IMG/VR virus record: IMGVR_UViG_3300047678_000368
Location: 1-48,584 of that record
Length of the DNA: 48,584 bases
Strand: one strand, 5' to 3'
From: a virus
Below the pieces are notes generated by a model. It saw only the letters and a list, made by a program, of their open reading frames with translations. It had not been told where the DNA came from and did no database searches. Position numbers and translations under genes: made by a program. Shown here piece by piece: positions 12,500 to 20,988 of this stretch; the first letter of the stretch is position 1, and each line of letters opens with the position of its first letter.

Positions 12500-14149
12500 T
12501 TAGGGTTCGCCGGCGTCCAGCGTGATGTTGGCGGAGGTGGTGGCGCTGGTCACATCGCCATCCACTTGCGATCGCGTGGTGAGATCCGCGTGGGTGCGCG
12601 GTGCCGTGGTGGTCGCGCTCTTCGTGCGCGTGCCGATGTGCAGCACGCTGCGGAAGCGCGACCAGCCTTTGAGTGCGCCGTCGAAGTAGGCGTGCAACAC
12701 GGCGCCGAGCGGTGTCCCGATCACCGTGGCGGTTGCCGAGAGCGAGGCCGCGAGACTGCGCGCGGTGCGTTTGGTGACAGCCGCGGTGGACGAGAGCGTC
12801 GCCGCGAGCGCGCGCGACGTGCGCCTGGTGAGTGCGCCGGTCATGGAGAGCGATGCGCTCACGGTGCGCGCAATGCTCCGGGCGAGTGTCGCGGATGCGG
12901 TGAGCGACGCGCTCAGGGTGCGCGCCGGCAGTTTCGTCAGGGTCGCGCTTGGCGTCAGCGACGCCGCGAGGGATCGGGTGAACGCGCGAATGGCCGACAG
13001 CGACGCACTGGCGGTGAGCGACGCGCTCAACGATCGCGCCGTCTGTTTCGTGAGCGTAGCCGTGCTGGTGATCGCGGCGCCGAGCGCACGCGCCGTGCTC
13101 TTGGCGAGCGATGCCGTCGCGGACAGGCTCGCACTCAGAGTGCGCGACGTGATGCGCGAGAGGGTCGCCGATGGCGTCAGGGATGCGGTGAACAGCCGCG
13201 CGAGTGTCTTGATGGCGCCGAGCGTCGCCGTCGCCGTCAGACTGCCAGCCACCGCGCGTGCGGTCTGCTTGAATACATTCGCCGTGGCCGTTAGCGACGC
13301 ACTGAGACTGCGCGCGATCGACCGCGACACCGTCGCCGTCATCGAGAGCGATGCGCTGAGCGCGCGACTGACGACGCGCGCGACCGTCGCCGTCAACGAG
13401 AGCGTGGCGGATAGCGTGCGCGACGTGAGGCGCGACAGCGTGGCCGACGGCGTTAACGATGCCGTCAGCGAGACCGCGGTTGCACGGGCTGCCGCCAGCG
13501 AAGCCGTTGCAGACAGGGAGGCGGTCAGCGCTCGAGCAGTAAGCTTCGTAAGCGTCGCATTGCCCGTGAGCGATGCGGCGAGGCTTCGCGCCGTTTGCTT
13601 CACCAGCGCGCCCGTCGCCGTCAGCGACGCTGCGAGCGATCGCGAGGTCTTGCGAGTCACATTGGCGGACGGCGTCAGACTCGCCGACAGGGTTGTGCTG
13701 TATGTCGAACCGGCCAGCGAGGCCGCGGAGACCGTCATCACCCCGGCCGTGAGCCCGGTGAGCGTTACGCTCTCCAAATCCACGGCCACATTGGAAATAC
13801 CGGAGCCTATACGCCATTCGGTGTCCAAATCGAATGGCGTCGTGGCCGGATCGACCAACAGCGCACACTCAAACGGCGTGAACGTGAAACTGAACGACTG
13901 CTGCGAGCCCGTCAGCCATGAGGCCGGCAGCACTCGCGTGGTGATCGTGACCGTGCCCTGGCGCAGCGTGAGCAGAACTCCACGCCATTGCACGGGCATG
14001 GGCGTGAACTTCGGATCCTCGCTCGGGGCTCGCGTGATCGCGATCGCGTCGGTCTCGCGGCCCCAGAGGAAGTCCTCCTTGTACGACGCAATGCTGCCGC
14101 CGAAGCGGTCTCGCTGGCCGCGCCCGATGCCATAGAACAGGCGCGCCAT
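12500..14149 (-). CDS. Tail fibre-like protein with 18-residue repeats
   Basis: A 549-residue protein in three parts. Residues 1-150 form a unique beta-rich head (PMPVQWRGVLLTLRQGTVTI; FTFTPFECALLVDPATTPFD). Residues 152-476 hold about 18 copies of an 18-residue unit with the pattern T-A-R-S-L-A-A-S-L-T-A-T-A-T-L plus three variable residues. Residues 477-549 form a unique tail (FDGALKGWSRFRSVLHIGTR). Copies with the variant LTPSATL occur at units 1, 5, 10 and 14, and the last three of these follow 20-residue units, so there is a higher-order period of four or five units. This suggests an elongated fibre or spike, likely trimeric, with length set by repeat number. The receptor-binding end is not evident. 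Confidence 0.7.
   Translation of the reverse strand: MARLFYGIGRGQRDRFGGSIASYKEDFLWGRETDAIAITRAPSEDPKFTPMPVQWRGVLLTLRQGTVTITTRVLPASWLTGSQQSFSFTFTPFECALLVDPATTPFDLDTEWRIGSGISNVAVDLESVTLTGLTAGVMTVSAASLAGSTYSTTLSASLTPSANVTRKTSRSLAASLTATGALVKQTARSLAASLTGNATLTKLTARALTASLSATASLAAARATAVSLTASLTPSATLSRLTSRTLSATLSLTATVARVVSRALSASLSMTATVSRSIARSLSASLTATANVFKQTARAVAGSLTATATLGAIKTLARLFTASLTPSATLSRITSRTLSASLSATASLAKSTARALGAAITSTATLTKQTARSLSASLTASASLSAIRAFTRSLAASLTPSATLTKLPARTLSASLTASATLARSIARTVSASLSMTGALTRRTSRALAATLSSTAAVTKRTARSLAASLSATATVIGTPLGAVLHAYFDGALKGWSRFRSVLHIGTRTKSATTTAPRTHADLTTRSQVDGDVTSATTSANITLDAGEP
12722..13696 (-). repeat. 54-bp coding repeat array in fibre gene
   Basis: DNA counterpart of protein residues 152-476: about 18 degenerate units of 54 bp, with three units of 60 bp. 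The units differ at many codons, so the array is old, not a recent expansion. The strong periodicity also keeps a long frame open on the plus strand, which I regard as a by-product. Confidence 0.75.
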
Positions 14150-14158
14150 ACGTGCGCC

Positions 14159-15352
14159 TTACCCTTCGACCGTGCGGATCAGCGACGACATCGTGAGCGC
14201 CGTCGTGCCACCCGAGAACCCGGCCCACGAAATACAGCCGCACACCTGGGACGCATTCGCGAGTTCGACCATGTTCCCGATGTTCAGCGTCGTGTCCTGC
14301 TCGATGTAGCTGGCCGCGGCGATGAACGGCATGAGCAGCAGCGGACGCACGATTTTCGTATCGACCGTGCCATTCGAGACGGTGCCGCCGGAAATCACGA
14401 CTTGCTCGAGCGAGCGCACGCCACTCGAACCGGCGTTCGTGAACGGCATGAACGGCGACGACGCGTTCACCGTCGCGGAGTTCTGCGCGGTGTTGAAGAT
14501 GACGCGATTGACGAGCGGACCCGTCGCCGGCATCACGGACGCGAGTGTTTTGCCGGTGGTGCCTGCTTGGTCGGTATAGGTGACCGTGTTCGTGCCAGCG
14601 CCCGTGTGCGTGAGCGTGGCCGTCAACGTGGTCATCATCATGTTGCCGGCGCTCGCGCTGCCGGTGTAGCGCGTGACGGCGACGTCCGTCGTCGGATTGA
14701 TCGTGGCGTTACTGGTGAGCGAATACGAACCCGCCCACAAGTTGTCCATCAGCATCGCGAGCGAGAGCCCCACCAGCGACGTGATGGTCACGCCGACGCT
14801 CACGATGTACCGCCGATTCGAGCCAGCCGGATTGGAAATCCAGGAGCCATTCGAGGTCGCATCGAGCACTGCGCCGCCCGTGCCCGCGTTGGTGTAGGCG
14901 GTGACGCTCGGTACGGCGCCCGGTGACCACGCCATTTTCCATAAATCGTACCACGACAACGTGACCGGCGTGAATGATGCGGTCAGCGTGAGCCAGTAAT
15001 CTTGATACGTGCCACCGCCGCGCGCATTGATGATGCCGTCGTAGTTCGTGATCGCGCCCGCGAGCAGCGGCAGAATCGTGGCATCCATCTGTGGCTGACG
15101 ATGCAGCGCCGCCGCAATCGCACTGATGGCGAACGACGGCGCCAAGTCCTCCGCCTTGCGCAGAATCGTGACCGTACGCCGCGACGAATCGCGCAGCAGC
15201 GCACGCGTCGAAGCCCAGCGCCGGCGCGGCGGCGTGAAGCCGCGATAGTCCACATGACCGAGCGCGCCGTACTGCGGATGCGCCACCAGCACCGGGGGCG
15301 CGTGGCGCGGCATCGACTGCCCGTGCTGGTCCAGGATGTTGACGAAGTTCAT
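14159..15352 (-). CDS. Virion structural protein, 397 aa
   Basis: Reads MNFVNILDQHGQSMPRHAPP, then a basic region (TPPRRRWASTRALLRDSSRR), then a beta-rich C-terminal two-thirds rich in Thr, Asn and Gly (TATLTHTGAGTNTVTYTDQA). Resembles tail or decoration proteins carried downstream of the lysis genes in siphoviruses. No family recognised. ATG at 15352 is preferred over longer in-frame starts because upstream sequence is low in coding character. Confidence 0.6.
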   Translation of the reverse strand: MNFVNILDQHGQSMPRHAPPVLVAHPQYGALGHVDYRGFTPPRRRWASTRALLRDSSRRTVTILRKAEDLAPSFAISAIAAALHRQPQMDATILPLLAGAITNYDGIINARGGGTYQDYWLTLTASFTPVTLSWYDLWKMAWSPGAVPSVTAYTNAGTGGAVLDATSNGSWISNPAGSNRRYIVSVGVTITSLVGLSLAMLMDNLWAGSYSLTSNATINPTTDVAVTRYTGSASAGNMMMTTLTATLTHTGAGTNTVTYTDQAGTTGKTLASVMPATGPLVNRVIFNTAQNSATVNASSPFMPFTNAGSSGVRSLEQVVISGGTVSNGTVDTKIVRPLLLMPFIAAASYIEQDTTLNIGNMVELANASQVCGCISWAGFSGGTTALTMSSLIRTVEG

Positions 15353-15384
15353 GCGCGCACCAGAGAGGCGAGAGAGTGAAGGAG

Positions 15385-15591
15385 TTAGCCGAGCCGCATC
15401 GACATCACGGCACCATCCGTGTTTGTCGTTGCGTACGTGCCATCGACCGCACCGAGCGCGGCCACGCGTGTTGCATCCGTGGCGGACAGCCAGCCGCTGT
15501 TGCTGTTCGCGGAGACGGGCACGTAGGTGATCGGCGCAACCAACGCGCCGAGGATCGCACCCGCGAGGCCGGGAAGCGCTTGCGGAAACAC
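15385..15591 (-). CDS. Small hypothetical virion or membrane protein, 68 aa
   Basis: GTG start directly after the TAA of gene 15592-15939 (TAAGTG). The N-terminal 22 residues (FPQALPGLAGAILGALVAPI) are hydrophobic, like a signal or membrane segment. The rest is polar (SGWLSATDATRVAALGAVDG). Function unknown. Confidence 0.5.
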   Translation of the reverse strand: MFPQALPGLAGAILGALVAPITYVPVSANSNSGWLSATDATRVAALGAVDGTYATTNTDGAVMSMRLG

Positions 15592-15939
15592 TTAGCCGTC
15601 GAGCCGCTTGAGGGACCACGGGAATGCGCGCCCCGTGCCGCCTTCTTGGCGCAGGATCGCTACCAACTCGTTGCCGTTCTCAATCGCGATGGCGGGCGAG
15701 TCTTTAATGGGATCGCTTTGGATGTGCGCAAACACGCCTTGGTACACTTGGCGCGTCGTGTCCGCAGCGCGGGCGCGGGTTTTGAGTGTGAGGATCAACG
15801 TCTCGCCGTTGACGAGATTCGCGGTATCCACACGCCACAGGTATACGCCACCGTTCGCGGGCGCGCTCAGAGTAGCCACCGTGTGGTCGGTGGCGAGCGT
15901 TGCGGTCTGTGATCCGCTTGAGGCTACAGAAACAGGCAT
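15592..15939 (-). CDS. Hypothetical virion protein, 115 aa
   Basis: Reads MPVSVASSGSQTATLATDHT, then GVYLWRVDTANLVNGETLIL and KDSPAIAIENGNELVAILRQ. It resembles small beta-sandwich phage proteins that accompany tail appendage genes. No named family. Coupled to the next gene by an abutting stop and GTG start. Confidence 0.6.
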   Translation of the reverse strand: MPVSVASSGSQTATLATDHTVATLSAPANGGVYLWRVDTANLVNGETLILTLKTRARAADTTRQVYQGVFAHIQSDPIKDSPAIAIENGNELVAILRQEGGTGRAFPWSLKRLDG

Positions 15940-15945
15940 GAGCGA

Positions 15946-16779
15946 TTACCCGAACAGGATGCAGGAGACGAAACCGCTACCAGAGCTGTAGCTCGGCATC
16001 AGTACGCGCGCTGACACACGCGATCCGGCCGGGATATCGACCGGGATGCAACCACCACCGGCGCCGCCCGCTCCTGCGGGATTCGAATTTTCGGCTTCGT
16101 GATTCAGCGCCGAGAACCACGGCCCAATGGGGAATTCCACGCCGCCCGCTCCCACGAAGAAGCGGAACCACGTTGGCTGATAGCTGCCACCCGTCGAACT
16201 CCACCAGCGCGGCAACAACGCGCGCGCACGAAATGATGTCGCGGCGGTGAGTTGCGTAATCGCGCCGCCATCGGGATACGTGCCGAGCGGGCACGCAGTG
16301 CCTTTGGTGTTTGCGGCATCGAACCCGACGTGATCCACGCGCGCGAAGCCGACCGGCCACAGCACGGATGACCGGACAACGGCCAGATTCACGTAGTAGT
16401 CCTGCGCATACCCTTCCGCGATGCGCGCACGCGCCGCGATGCGGACGCCTGCCGGAATCTGCAGCGGCACATAGTTCTGTTGTCCCGACTGCCGATAAAT
16501 GCCCGTCGCCCCACCATAGCGCAGCGGGATTTCGATCTCACTTCCACTCGCGCCGAAAGCAATCGAAACCGCATAGTGCGCAGAGCCAGCCGCGTACACA
16601 CTGTGATGCGTGCTGAACACCATACCGCACCCACCGGGGTTATCGGCGGCGGCAATAATCTCCGCCCATGATCCATCGGTGTGTGGCGTGGCGCTCGACG
16701 AACAAATGTCGGGCGACTGATAGCCAGATGTGTAGTTCACATGCGCAGCAAGCGCGCTCGCGAGCGGCCAGTTGCTCAC
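15946..16779 (-). CDS. Virion protein with duplicated beta domain, 277 aa
   Basis: Two halves look related. Both carry a surface pattern I-P-A-G-x-R-x-x-A-R: LQIPAGVRIAARARI near residue 108 and VDIPAGSRVSARVLM near residue 252, each followed by a strand (DYYVNLAVV; GFVSCILFG). This points to an internal duplication of a beta domain of about 130 residues. The early Cys residues and Gly-rich stretch GAGGAGGGC are notable. GTG start at 16779 follows the stop of gene 16780-17232. Probably an exposed tail or capsid component. Confidence 0.6.
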   Translation of the reverse strand: MSNWPLASALAAHVNYTSGYQSPDICSSSATPHTDGSWAEIIAAADNPGGCGMVFSTHHSVYAAGSAHYAVSIAFGASGSEIEIPLRYGGATGIYRQSGQQNYVPLQIPAGVRIAARARIAEGYAQDYYVNLAVVRSSVLWPVGFARVDHVGFDAANTKGTACPLGTYPDGGAITQLTAATSFRARALLPRWWSSTGGSYQPTWFRFFVGAGGVEFPIGPWFSALNHEAENSNPAGAGGAGGGCIPVDIPAGSRVSARVLMPSYSSGSGFVSCILFG

Positions 16780-17232
16780 TCAGTCCTCCTCAGGCGTCGG
16801 CAACGCGAGCATCATCGCTGTGAATGCCTCGACGCCCTCGGCGAGTTGCCCGACCGACTGCAGCACTTGCGCCATGACGCCGACACCCTGCTGCGTCACG
16901 TCAAACGTGACGTCCGTGCGTGGCTCGCGCGCGGCCCATTGCGTCAGCGCTTCGAGCACGCCCACCGTATCGCTCGGCGTGGCGGGATTGCGGCGCACGG
17001 CGTGCAACACCGCCTCGCGCTGCAGTCCCAATCGACGCATGAAGTTGCCGGTTTTCATCGACGTGCGCGCAGGCTGGACGAAGCTCGACAGCGTCAACGT
17101 CTCCGCATCCCACGCGAACGGCGCGACGACATCGAACGGCCCCGCGACGCCGAGACCATCCGGCAGCGGATCAGCCACGACCGTGCCGGTCGAGCGCAAC
17201 GCCTTCGTTTGGAGATCGTACACGGCGTACAT
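16780..17232 (-). CDS. Hypothetical tail-associated protein, 150 aa
   Basis: Reads MYAVYDLQTKALRSTGTVVA, with a beta N-terminal half, then KTGNFMRRLGLQREAVLHAV, and a helical C-terminus (VMAQVLQSVGQLAEGVEAFT). The N-terminal Y-D-x-x-T-x-x-L-x-S pattern is common in small phage proteins placed near fibres. Role unknown. Its ATG overlaps the stop of the 39-residue membrane protein upstream by one base. Confidence 0.6.
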   Translation of the reverse strand: MYAVYDLQTKALRSTGTVVADPLPDGLGVAGPFDVVAPFAWDAETLTLSSFVQPARTSMKTGNFMRRLGLQREAVLHAVRRNPATPSDTVGVLEALTQWAAREPRTDVTFDVTQQGVGVMAQVLQSVGQLAEGVEAFTAMMLALPTPEED

Positions 17233-17351
17233 CAGCGTTTCCTCGTCGGTCGAATGAACAGCCAGTAGAACACGACGCACCACGCGCCGAGCCCGAGAAA
17301 CCACAGCAACGCCAGCGCCAGAGCGCTGACGGTGAGCAGGCGCGCGATCAT
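17232..17351 (-). CDS. Tiny single-pass membrane protein, 39 aa
   Basis: Reads MIARLLTVSALALALLWFLG and ends FYWLFIRPTRKR. One strongly hydrophobic stretch of about 28 residues ends in a basic tail, the topology of a small inner-membrane protein with its C-terminus inside. Its ATGA overlap with the DUF1353 gene and TGATG junction with gene 16780-17232 make it very likely real. It could be a lysis accessory or membrane anchor. Confidence 0.65.
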   Translation of the reverse strand: MIARLLTVSALALALLWFLGLGAWCVVFYWLFIRPTRKR

Positions 17352-17776
17352 GCGTCCGTAACCTCCCACCGGTCGCCAAACCACCACACGGCGCGGAACA
17401 TCACTTGCGCCGTGAGCCAGGACACGCCGTCGGCGCGCATCCCGTTGTAGAACCGTCGATGCACGACTGGCCACGGCTCCGTTCGACGCTGGACTCCATC
17501 ATCGTGCATCGCAGCGGCGCGAACCCATGGCCCGTCATAACGGCCACCGATGAGGCTTTCGGCCCAGCGCGGAATTGATGCGCCGTCGGTGATGGATCCT
17601 TTCTCCACCGTCTGCACGGTCCCATCGGGATCCACCCACACGAGCGGCGCCGTCAGTCGCAGAAGCGTGGTGCCGTCATCGTCGGTCTCAAACTCCCCCG
17701 ACAGCGCAGAACGCCACACGCCCCACGGGGTCACCCGTGGAGTGTAGGGCGTCGCTGTCACCGCGGGGAATTGCAC
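17348..17776 (-). CDS. DUF1353 family protein
   Basis: A 142-residue protein matching DUF1353: an early beta part, then VEKGSITDGASIPRW (the T-D-G-A-S-I-P motif), a conserved A-x-x-x-H-D-D near residue 90, HRRFYNGMRADGVSW and a final VMFRAVWWFGDRW. This family is common in phage late regions. Its activity is unknown, although the conserved His-Asp suggests an enzyme. GTG start at 17776. Confidence 0.82.
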   Translation of the reverse strand: MQFPAVTATPYTPRVTPWGVWRSALSGEFETDDDGTTLLRLTAPLVWVDPDGTVQTVEKGSITDGASIPRWAESLIGGRYDGPWVRAAAMHDDGVQRRTEPWPVVHRRFYNGMRADGVSWLTAQVMFRAVWWFGDRWEVTDA

Positions 17777-17779
17777 GGC

Positions 17780-18304
17780 TTATCCGCCGCTTGGCAGCGT
17801 GAGCTCCCAGGTGAATTGGATGCTATCACCGTTTACCACGTTGATCGCCGAGAACACCGAGCGATCGAACAGCGTGCCGGAGGTCGACGCGGTGAAGATC
17901 CCGTGCTCGGTGATGGCGAGCGTGGACGTGAACGAAATCGTCGCGACGCTGCGGTAAATATTTGTCGATCCAGGCGTCGACTGCGTGCCCGCGACGCGCG
18001 AGCCGCCGAACGGCGTACCGAGCGCTGTGTTGCCAATCGCTTCACCACCGACGCCCGTGCCGCAGTCGTGGTAGTTGATCGCTTCCGCTTCGACCGTGTT
18101 CGTGAACGCCGTGGCGAGAAACGCGACGCCGGCCGTAGTGATGACGCGGCGCGACAACACGCCGAAGTCGGTGCGCACGCCGTTCTGGTCGATGTGCACC
18201 GCGCGCAGTTCTGCGAGGATGTTGATCCCCGCGACGCGATAGAACTCTTGCGGCAATCCGCGCAGGCGGTTCCACAAGTTCTTGTACTGATAGGCGAGAC
18301 GCAT
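17780..18304 (-). CDS. Virion/tail appendage protein, 174 aa
   Basis: A recurring phage type: a basic start MRLAYQYKNLWNRLRG, then RRVITTAGVAFLATAFTN, AINYHDCGTGVGGEAIGNTA, VAGTQSTPGSTNIYRSVATI and LAITEHGIFTAS. The N-Y-H-x-x-G-T-G and A-I-T-E-H-G-x-F motifs are seen in many siphovirus tail-region proteins of high-GC hosts. Function unknown, probably structural. Confidence 0.65.
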   Translation of the reverse strand: MRLAYQYKNLWNRLRGLPQEFYRVAGINILAELRAVHIDQNGVRTDFGVLSRRVITTAGVAFLATAFTNTVEAEAINYHDCGTGVGGEAIGNTALGTPFGGSRVAGTQSTPGSTNIYRSVATISFTSTLAITEHGIFTASTSGTLFDRSVFSAINVVNGDSIQFTWELTLPSGG

Positions 18305-18307
18305 GGG

Positions 18308-18535
18308 TTAGCCCTCCGCGAGTGCGGCCGCAAACGCTTTCACGCGCACGGCGAGATTGGCGACAGCGTCTTTCGTCGTGGCGCCGACGCCTGCGATCGC
18401 GTCGCCGTTCGGCGACACCAGGCGCGCGACGATCTGGCCATCCGCGCGCGGCGTGCGCTCGAAGGTCCCGCCGAATTGCGCCTCCAACGCGCGCACGCGG
18501 TCGGCAACCGTTGGGTACTCCGTTTCGTCAGCCAT
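18308..18535 (-). CDS. Small hypothetical protein, 75 aa
   Basis: Reads MADETEYPTVADRVRALEAQ, ends LAVRVKAFAAALAEG. A short helix, a beta-rich middle (GQIVARLVSPNGDAIAGVGA) and a final helix. Unknown. TGATG overlap with the gene upstream. Confidence 0.55.
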   Translation of the reverse strand: MADETEYPTVADRVRALEAQFGGTFERTPRADGQIVARLVSPNGDAIAGVGATTKDAVANLAVRVKAFAAALAEG

Positions 18536-18747
18536 CAGGAGGACTCCTGGAGATCGAGAGTGAGGTCGGTGGCAGCGGCGCCAGCCAAGAGCAGCGGTCG
18601 GAGCGTGGCGCGCCACCATGCGCGCGGCACGACCATGATCGAGAGCGATTCCCCCGTGCTGCCGAGGAATTGCACCGTCACGCGGTGCACGGGATCACGC
18701 CCCTCTTTTGGGGGCGGGAGCGGCGTCGGATTCACGACGACACGCAT
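18535..18747 (-). CDS. Small hypothetical protein, 70 aa
   Basis: Reads MRVVVNPTPLPPPKEGRDPV, then HRVTVQFLGSTGESLSIMVV. It begins 2 bp after the stop of the sigma-factor gene and overlaps the next gene by one base, so it is in the same operon. No family recognised. Confidence 0.5.
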   Translation of the reverse strand: MRVVVNPTPLPPPKEGRDPVHRVTVQFLGSTGESLSIMVVPRAWWRATLRPLLLAGAAATDLTLDLQESS

Positions 18748-18749
18748 CG

Positions 18750-19490
18750 TCAGCGCTCCATGGAGATCAGGACGTCGAACGGACGCGACGTGCCGATATC
18801 GAAGTGGCGCGCAACGCAGGCGTGCACATGCAGTGGACCGTCGGTCGGCAGTGCTGCGCGCCGCACCACGGGACGCGCGGTGCGAACGGATGCCGGACGT
18901 GCGCGACGGAGCGGACGGCGCACGTCGCCCTCCATCAGTTGTGCGAGCACTTTGCGAGCGCGCGTCAGTCGCATGGCCAGCGTGCGCGCGCTGCATCCGA
19001 ACTGCGGCGCGATCTCGTCCAACGGCTGACGGTGAAGCGCGTGCAGCTCGAGCGGCCGGCGCATGTGGTCGGGGAGCGCGCGTAGGGCGACGCGCAAGCG
19101 ATCAGACTCATGGCGCGCGAGTACCCTCCGCAGTGCATCCGGCGCATGGTCCACCGCTCCGTGGTACGCGTCAGCCGCGGCGCGGCTCCGGACACGGCGC
19201 TTGCTGTAGCCCTTTGAGACGTGATCGATCGCCCGATGGCGAGCCATCAGCGTCACGAACGCGGTGGGCTTATCGGGAACGTCGGGGCGTTGCCAGCACG
19301 CAATCACGACGCGCTGCGCGACGTCCTCTGCGTCATCGAGGATCGCGGCGCCGCGCCCGCGAATCGTGTAGCGCGCGGTGTGCGACGCGATCGCGCGAAT
19401 GGCGGGCACCAATGGCTCCCACGCGCCCGCGTGCCACCACGCGCGGAGCGTGGCGTCGTCCAACAGTCGGGGAGCCAATGCGGTCGACAC
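18750..19490 (-). CDS. Phage-encoded sigma-70 family factor (ECF-like)
   Basis: A 246-residue protein with both core sigma regions. Region 2 (about residues 45-100) contains AAILDDAEDVAQRVVIACWQ and TLMARHRAIDHVSKGYSKRR. Region 4 (about 125-190) contains VALRALPDHMRRPLELHALH and the HTH LDEIAPQFGCSARTLAMRLT-R-A-R. There is no region 1.1 or 3 visible, as in ECF factors. A basic C-terminal extension of 55 residues is unusual. GTG start at 19490 abuts the TAA of the lipoprotein-like gene. It would redirect host RNA polymerase to phage or host promoters. Its place downstream of the lysis genes is odd for an early switch and suggests late or post-infection use. Confidence 0.78.
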   Translation of the reverse strand: MSTALAPRLLDDATLRAWWHAGAWEPLVPAIRAIASHTARYTIRGRGAAILDDAEDVAQRVVIACWQRPDVPDKPTAFVTLMARHRAIDHVSKGYSKRRVRSRAAADAYHGAVDHAPDALRRVLARHESDRLRVALRALPDHMRRPLELHALHRQPLDEIAPQFGCSARTLAMRLTRARKVLAQLMEGDVRRPLRRARPASVRTARPVVRRAALPTDGPLHVHACVARHFDIGTSRPFDVLISMER

Positions 19491-20366
19491 TTACGGCTGC
19501 GCACCCGCGCGCGTCTCACGGACCGCATCACGGAAGGGATCGGCCGCGAGCGGCGTCACGGGTTGCCATGTGCCGAGTGCGGTGCGGCGCAGGTAGCGGC
19601 CGCTGCGCACATCGAGCTGCGGCGGACTGCCCGGCGTGCCTCGGCACCCGCAGTCGAGCGCGATAATCACCGCGGTGTCCGCGTGCCAGCCCGGACCAAT
19701 CGGCGTGACGCGCATCGACGCCAACGACGTGCCGGGGTTCGTTGTCCAGGCGATCGTATCGGTCACGCGGCGCGCTTGGTTCGCCTTGAAGAACAGTCGC
19801 GTGACCGCGCGCACGGTATCGTGCTCGGCAATCGTGACGGGCGCCGCATCATGCGAGGATCCCAGCAGGCGGCCCGCGAGCGTGTAGAAGTCCGTGCGCT
19901 GCGAATCGACGCGCGCGGCACTCGGCAGCGTGTCGATCTTGATCGAGTCGACGGGCGGCGGCGGCGCGTCCGCATTCAACAGCCAGTTGCCCGCGGTCTT
20001 CACGCTCGATGCCTTTCCGCGACGAATCGACGTCACCCCAACGGACACAAAGAGCGAGTCGCCGATGGCCGGGTACGGGAACCGGATCGTGTCCGCTGTA
20101 TTCGTGGTGGTCTTGTTCGTGACCTGAGCGCCCACCGTCCACCGCACACCGAACGAATCGGGGCATCCCTTCGCATCGCAGACTTTCGACCACTTCGCGA
20201 TCGCTCGCGCGGAATCGACGGAGAAGCGGTACACCTCCACGCCGACGTTGCCATCGTTCTCCGAGGCATCGGCCTTGCGGCACGACGCGAACGCACCGGC
20301 GGTCATCACGGCCGCGATGATGGATAGTGACGCCAAGAGCAGCGAGCGAAACGGGGAGCGGGTCAT
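19491..20366 (-). CDS. Exported, probably lipid-anchored protein, 291 aa
   Basis: N-terminus MTRSPFRSLLLASLSIIAAV then MTAGAFASC, a signal peptide ending in a near-lipobox F-A-S-C (Phe at -3 is unusual). The mature protein reads as a secreted beta protein (VGVEVYRFSVDSARAIAKWS; SLFVSVGVTSIRRGKASSVK) with a Pro-rich linker DAPPPPVDS. It sits between a spanin-like gene and a sigma factor. It could be an outer-membrane partner in lysis, but it is much larger than typical o-spanins, so that is only a hypothesis. SD GAGGA precedes the ATG. Confidence 0.6.
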   Translation of the reverse strand: MTRSPFRSLLLASLSIIAAVMTAGAFASCRKADASENDGNVGVEVYRFSVDSARAIAKWSKVCDAKGCPDSFGVRWTVGAQVTNKTTTNTADTIRFPYPAIGDSLFVSVGVTSIRRGKASSVKTAGNWLLNADAPPPPVDSIKIDTLPSAARVDSQRTDFYTLAGRLLGSSHDAAPVTIAEHDTVRAVTRLFFKANQARRVTDTIAWTTNPGTSLASMRVTPIGPGWHADTAVIIALDCGCRGTPGSPPQLDVRSGRYLRRTALGTWQPVTPLAADPFRDAVRETRAGAQP

Positions 20367-20373
20367 GAGATCC

Positions 20374-20988
20374 TCAGCGGCAGAAGAAGACACAGAGCAG
20401 GGCCCCAACGACGACGCCGGCACCGCCGGCCTTCGCCGTCGTGCCCCAGGTTGGGCGATGCGCGAGTTGCGCGGTGATGGTGCGCGTGGAGTCCCGAGCG
20501 ACCGCGGCGACCATCGTGAGCGCGGCGACGTGTGTGGAGTCGGCCACGTGCACCGAATCGGAGATCGTGAGCGCGCGTGCGGTCTTCTCGCGATACGTCG
20601 CGCAATCGTCGGTGACCGCCGTGCAGGCGTTCACGACCGCCGCGACATCGGTCTGCACCGCCGCGGGGATGCTGTCGTGATGCTCCACGATGGTGTGTGC
20701 CAGTCGCGCGAGCGCCGCCCGCGCACGCGCATCAGCGGCAGCGGCGAGTGAATCACGCTGCACCAGTTCGGTGCGTAATGAATCAAACCGGTGCGACAGC
20801 GCGGCCCGTTGAATCGCGAGCTGTCCGCGCGTGAACGCCGACGCCTCTTCCGCGAGCTTCGCGCGCGTATCGTCGCGGATCCACGTCACCGTCTCGCGGG
20901 CGGCGTACACCAACGCGACCAACCCGGCCGTGATCAGCAGCGAGATCACGAGCCACGACGGCACGCGCGGACGGTAGTAGCTGGTCAC
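20374..20988 (-). CDS. Spanin-like membrane protein with coiled coil
   Basis: A 204-residue protein. N-terminal basic segment, then a membrane helix (WLVISLLITAGLVALVYAAR, residues about 12-31), then a long helical periplasmic region (IRDDTRAKLAEEASAFTRGQ; RTELVQRDSLAAAADARARA) and a final hydrophobic segment AGGAGVVVGALLCVFFC. The N-terminal anchor plus coiled coil fits an inner-membrane spanin (Rz-like), and its position directly after the endolysin supports that. The second C-terminal hydrophobic segment is atypical. GTG start at 20988 overlaps the endolysin stop (GTGA). Confidence 0.6.
   Translation of the reverse strand: MTSYYRPRVPSWLVISLLITAGLVALVYAARETVTWIRDDTRAKLAEEASAFTRGQLAIQRAALSHRFDSLRTELVQRDSLAAAADARARAALARLAHTIVEHHDSIPAAVQTDVAAVVNACTAVTDDCATYREKTARALTISDSVHVADSTHVAALTMVAAVARDSTRTITAQLAHRPTWGTTAKAGGAGVVVGALLCVFFCR

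Noticed and set aside
12726-14135. Long plus-strand open frame of 469 codons
   Set aside because: It mirrors the 18-residue repeat array of the minus-strand fibre gene, whose codon pattern removes stops from the opposite strand. No independent protein features.
17771-19666. Plus-strand frame of 631 codons over the sigma factor region
   Set aside because: Arg-rich, without motifs, and opposite to well-supported genes with coupled starts and stops.
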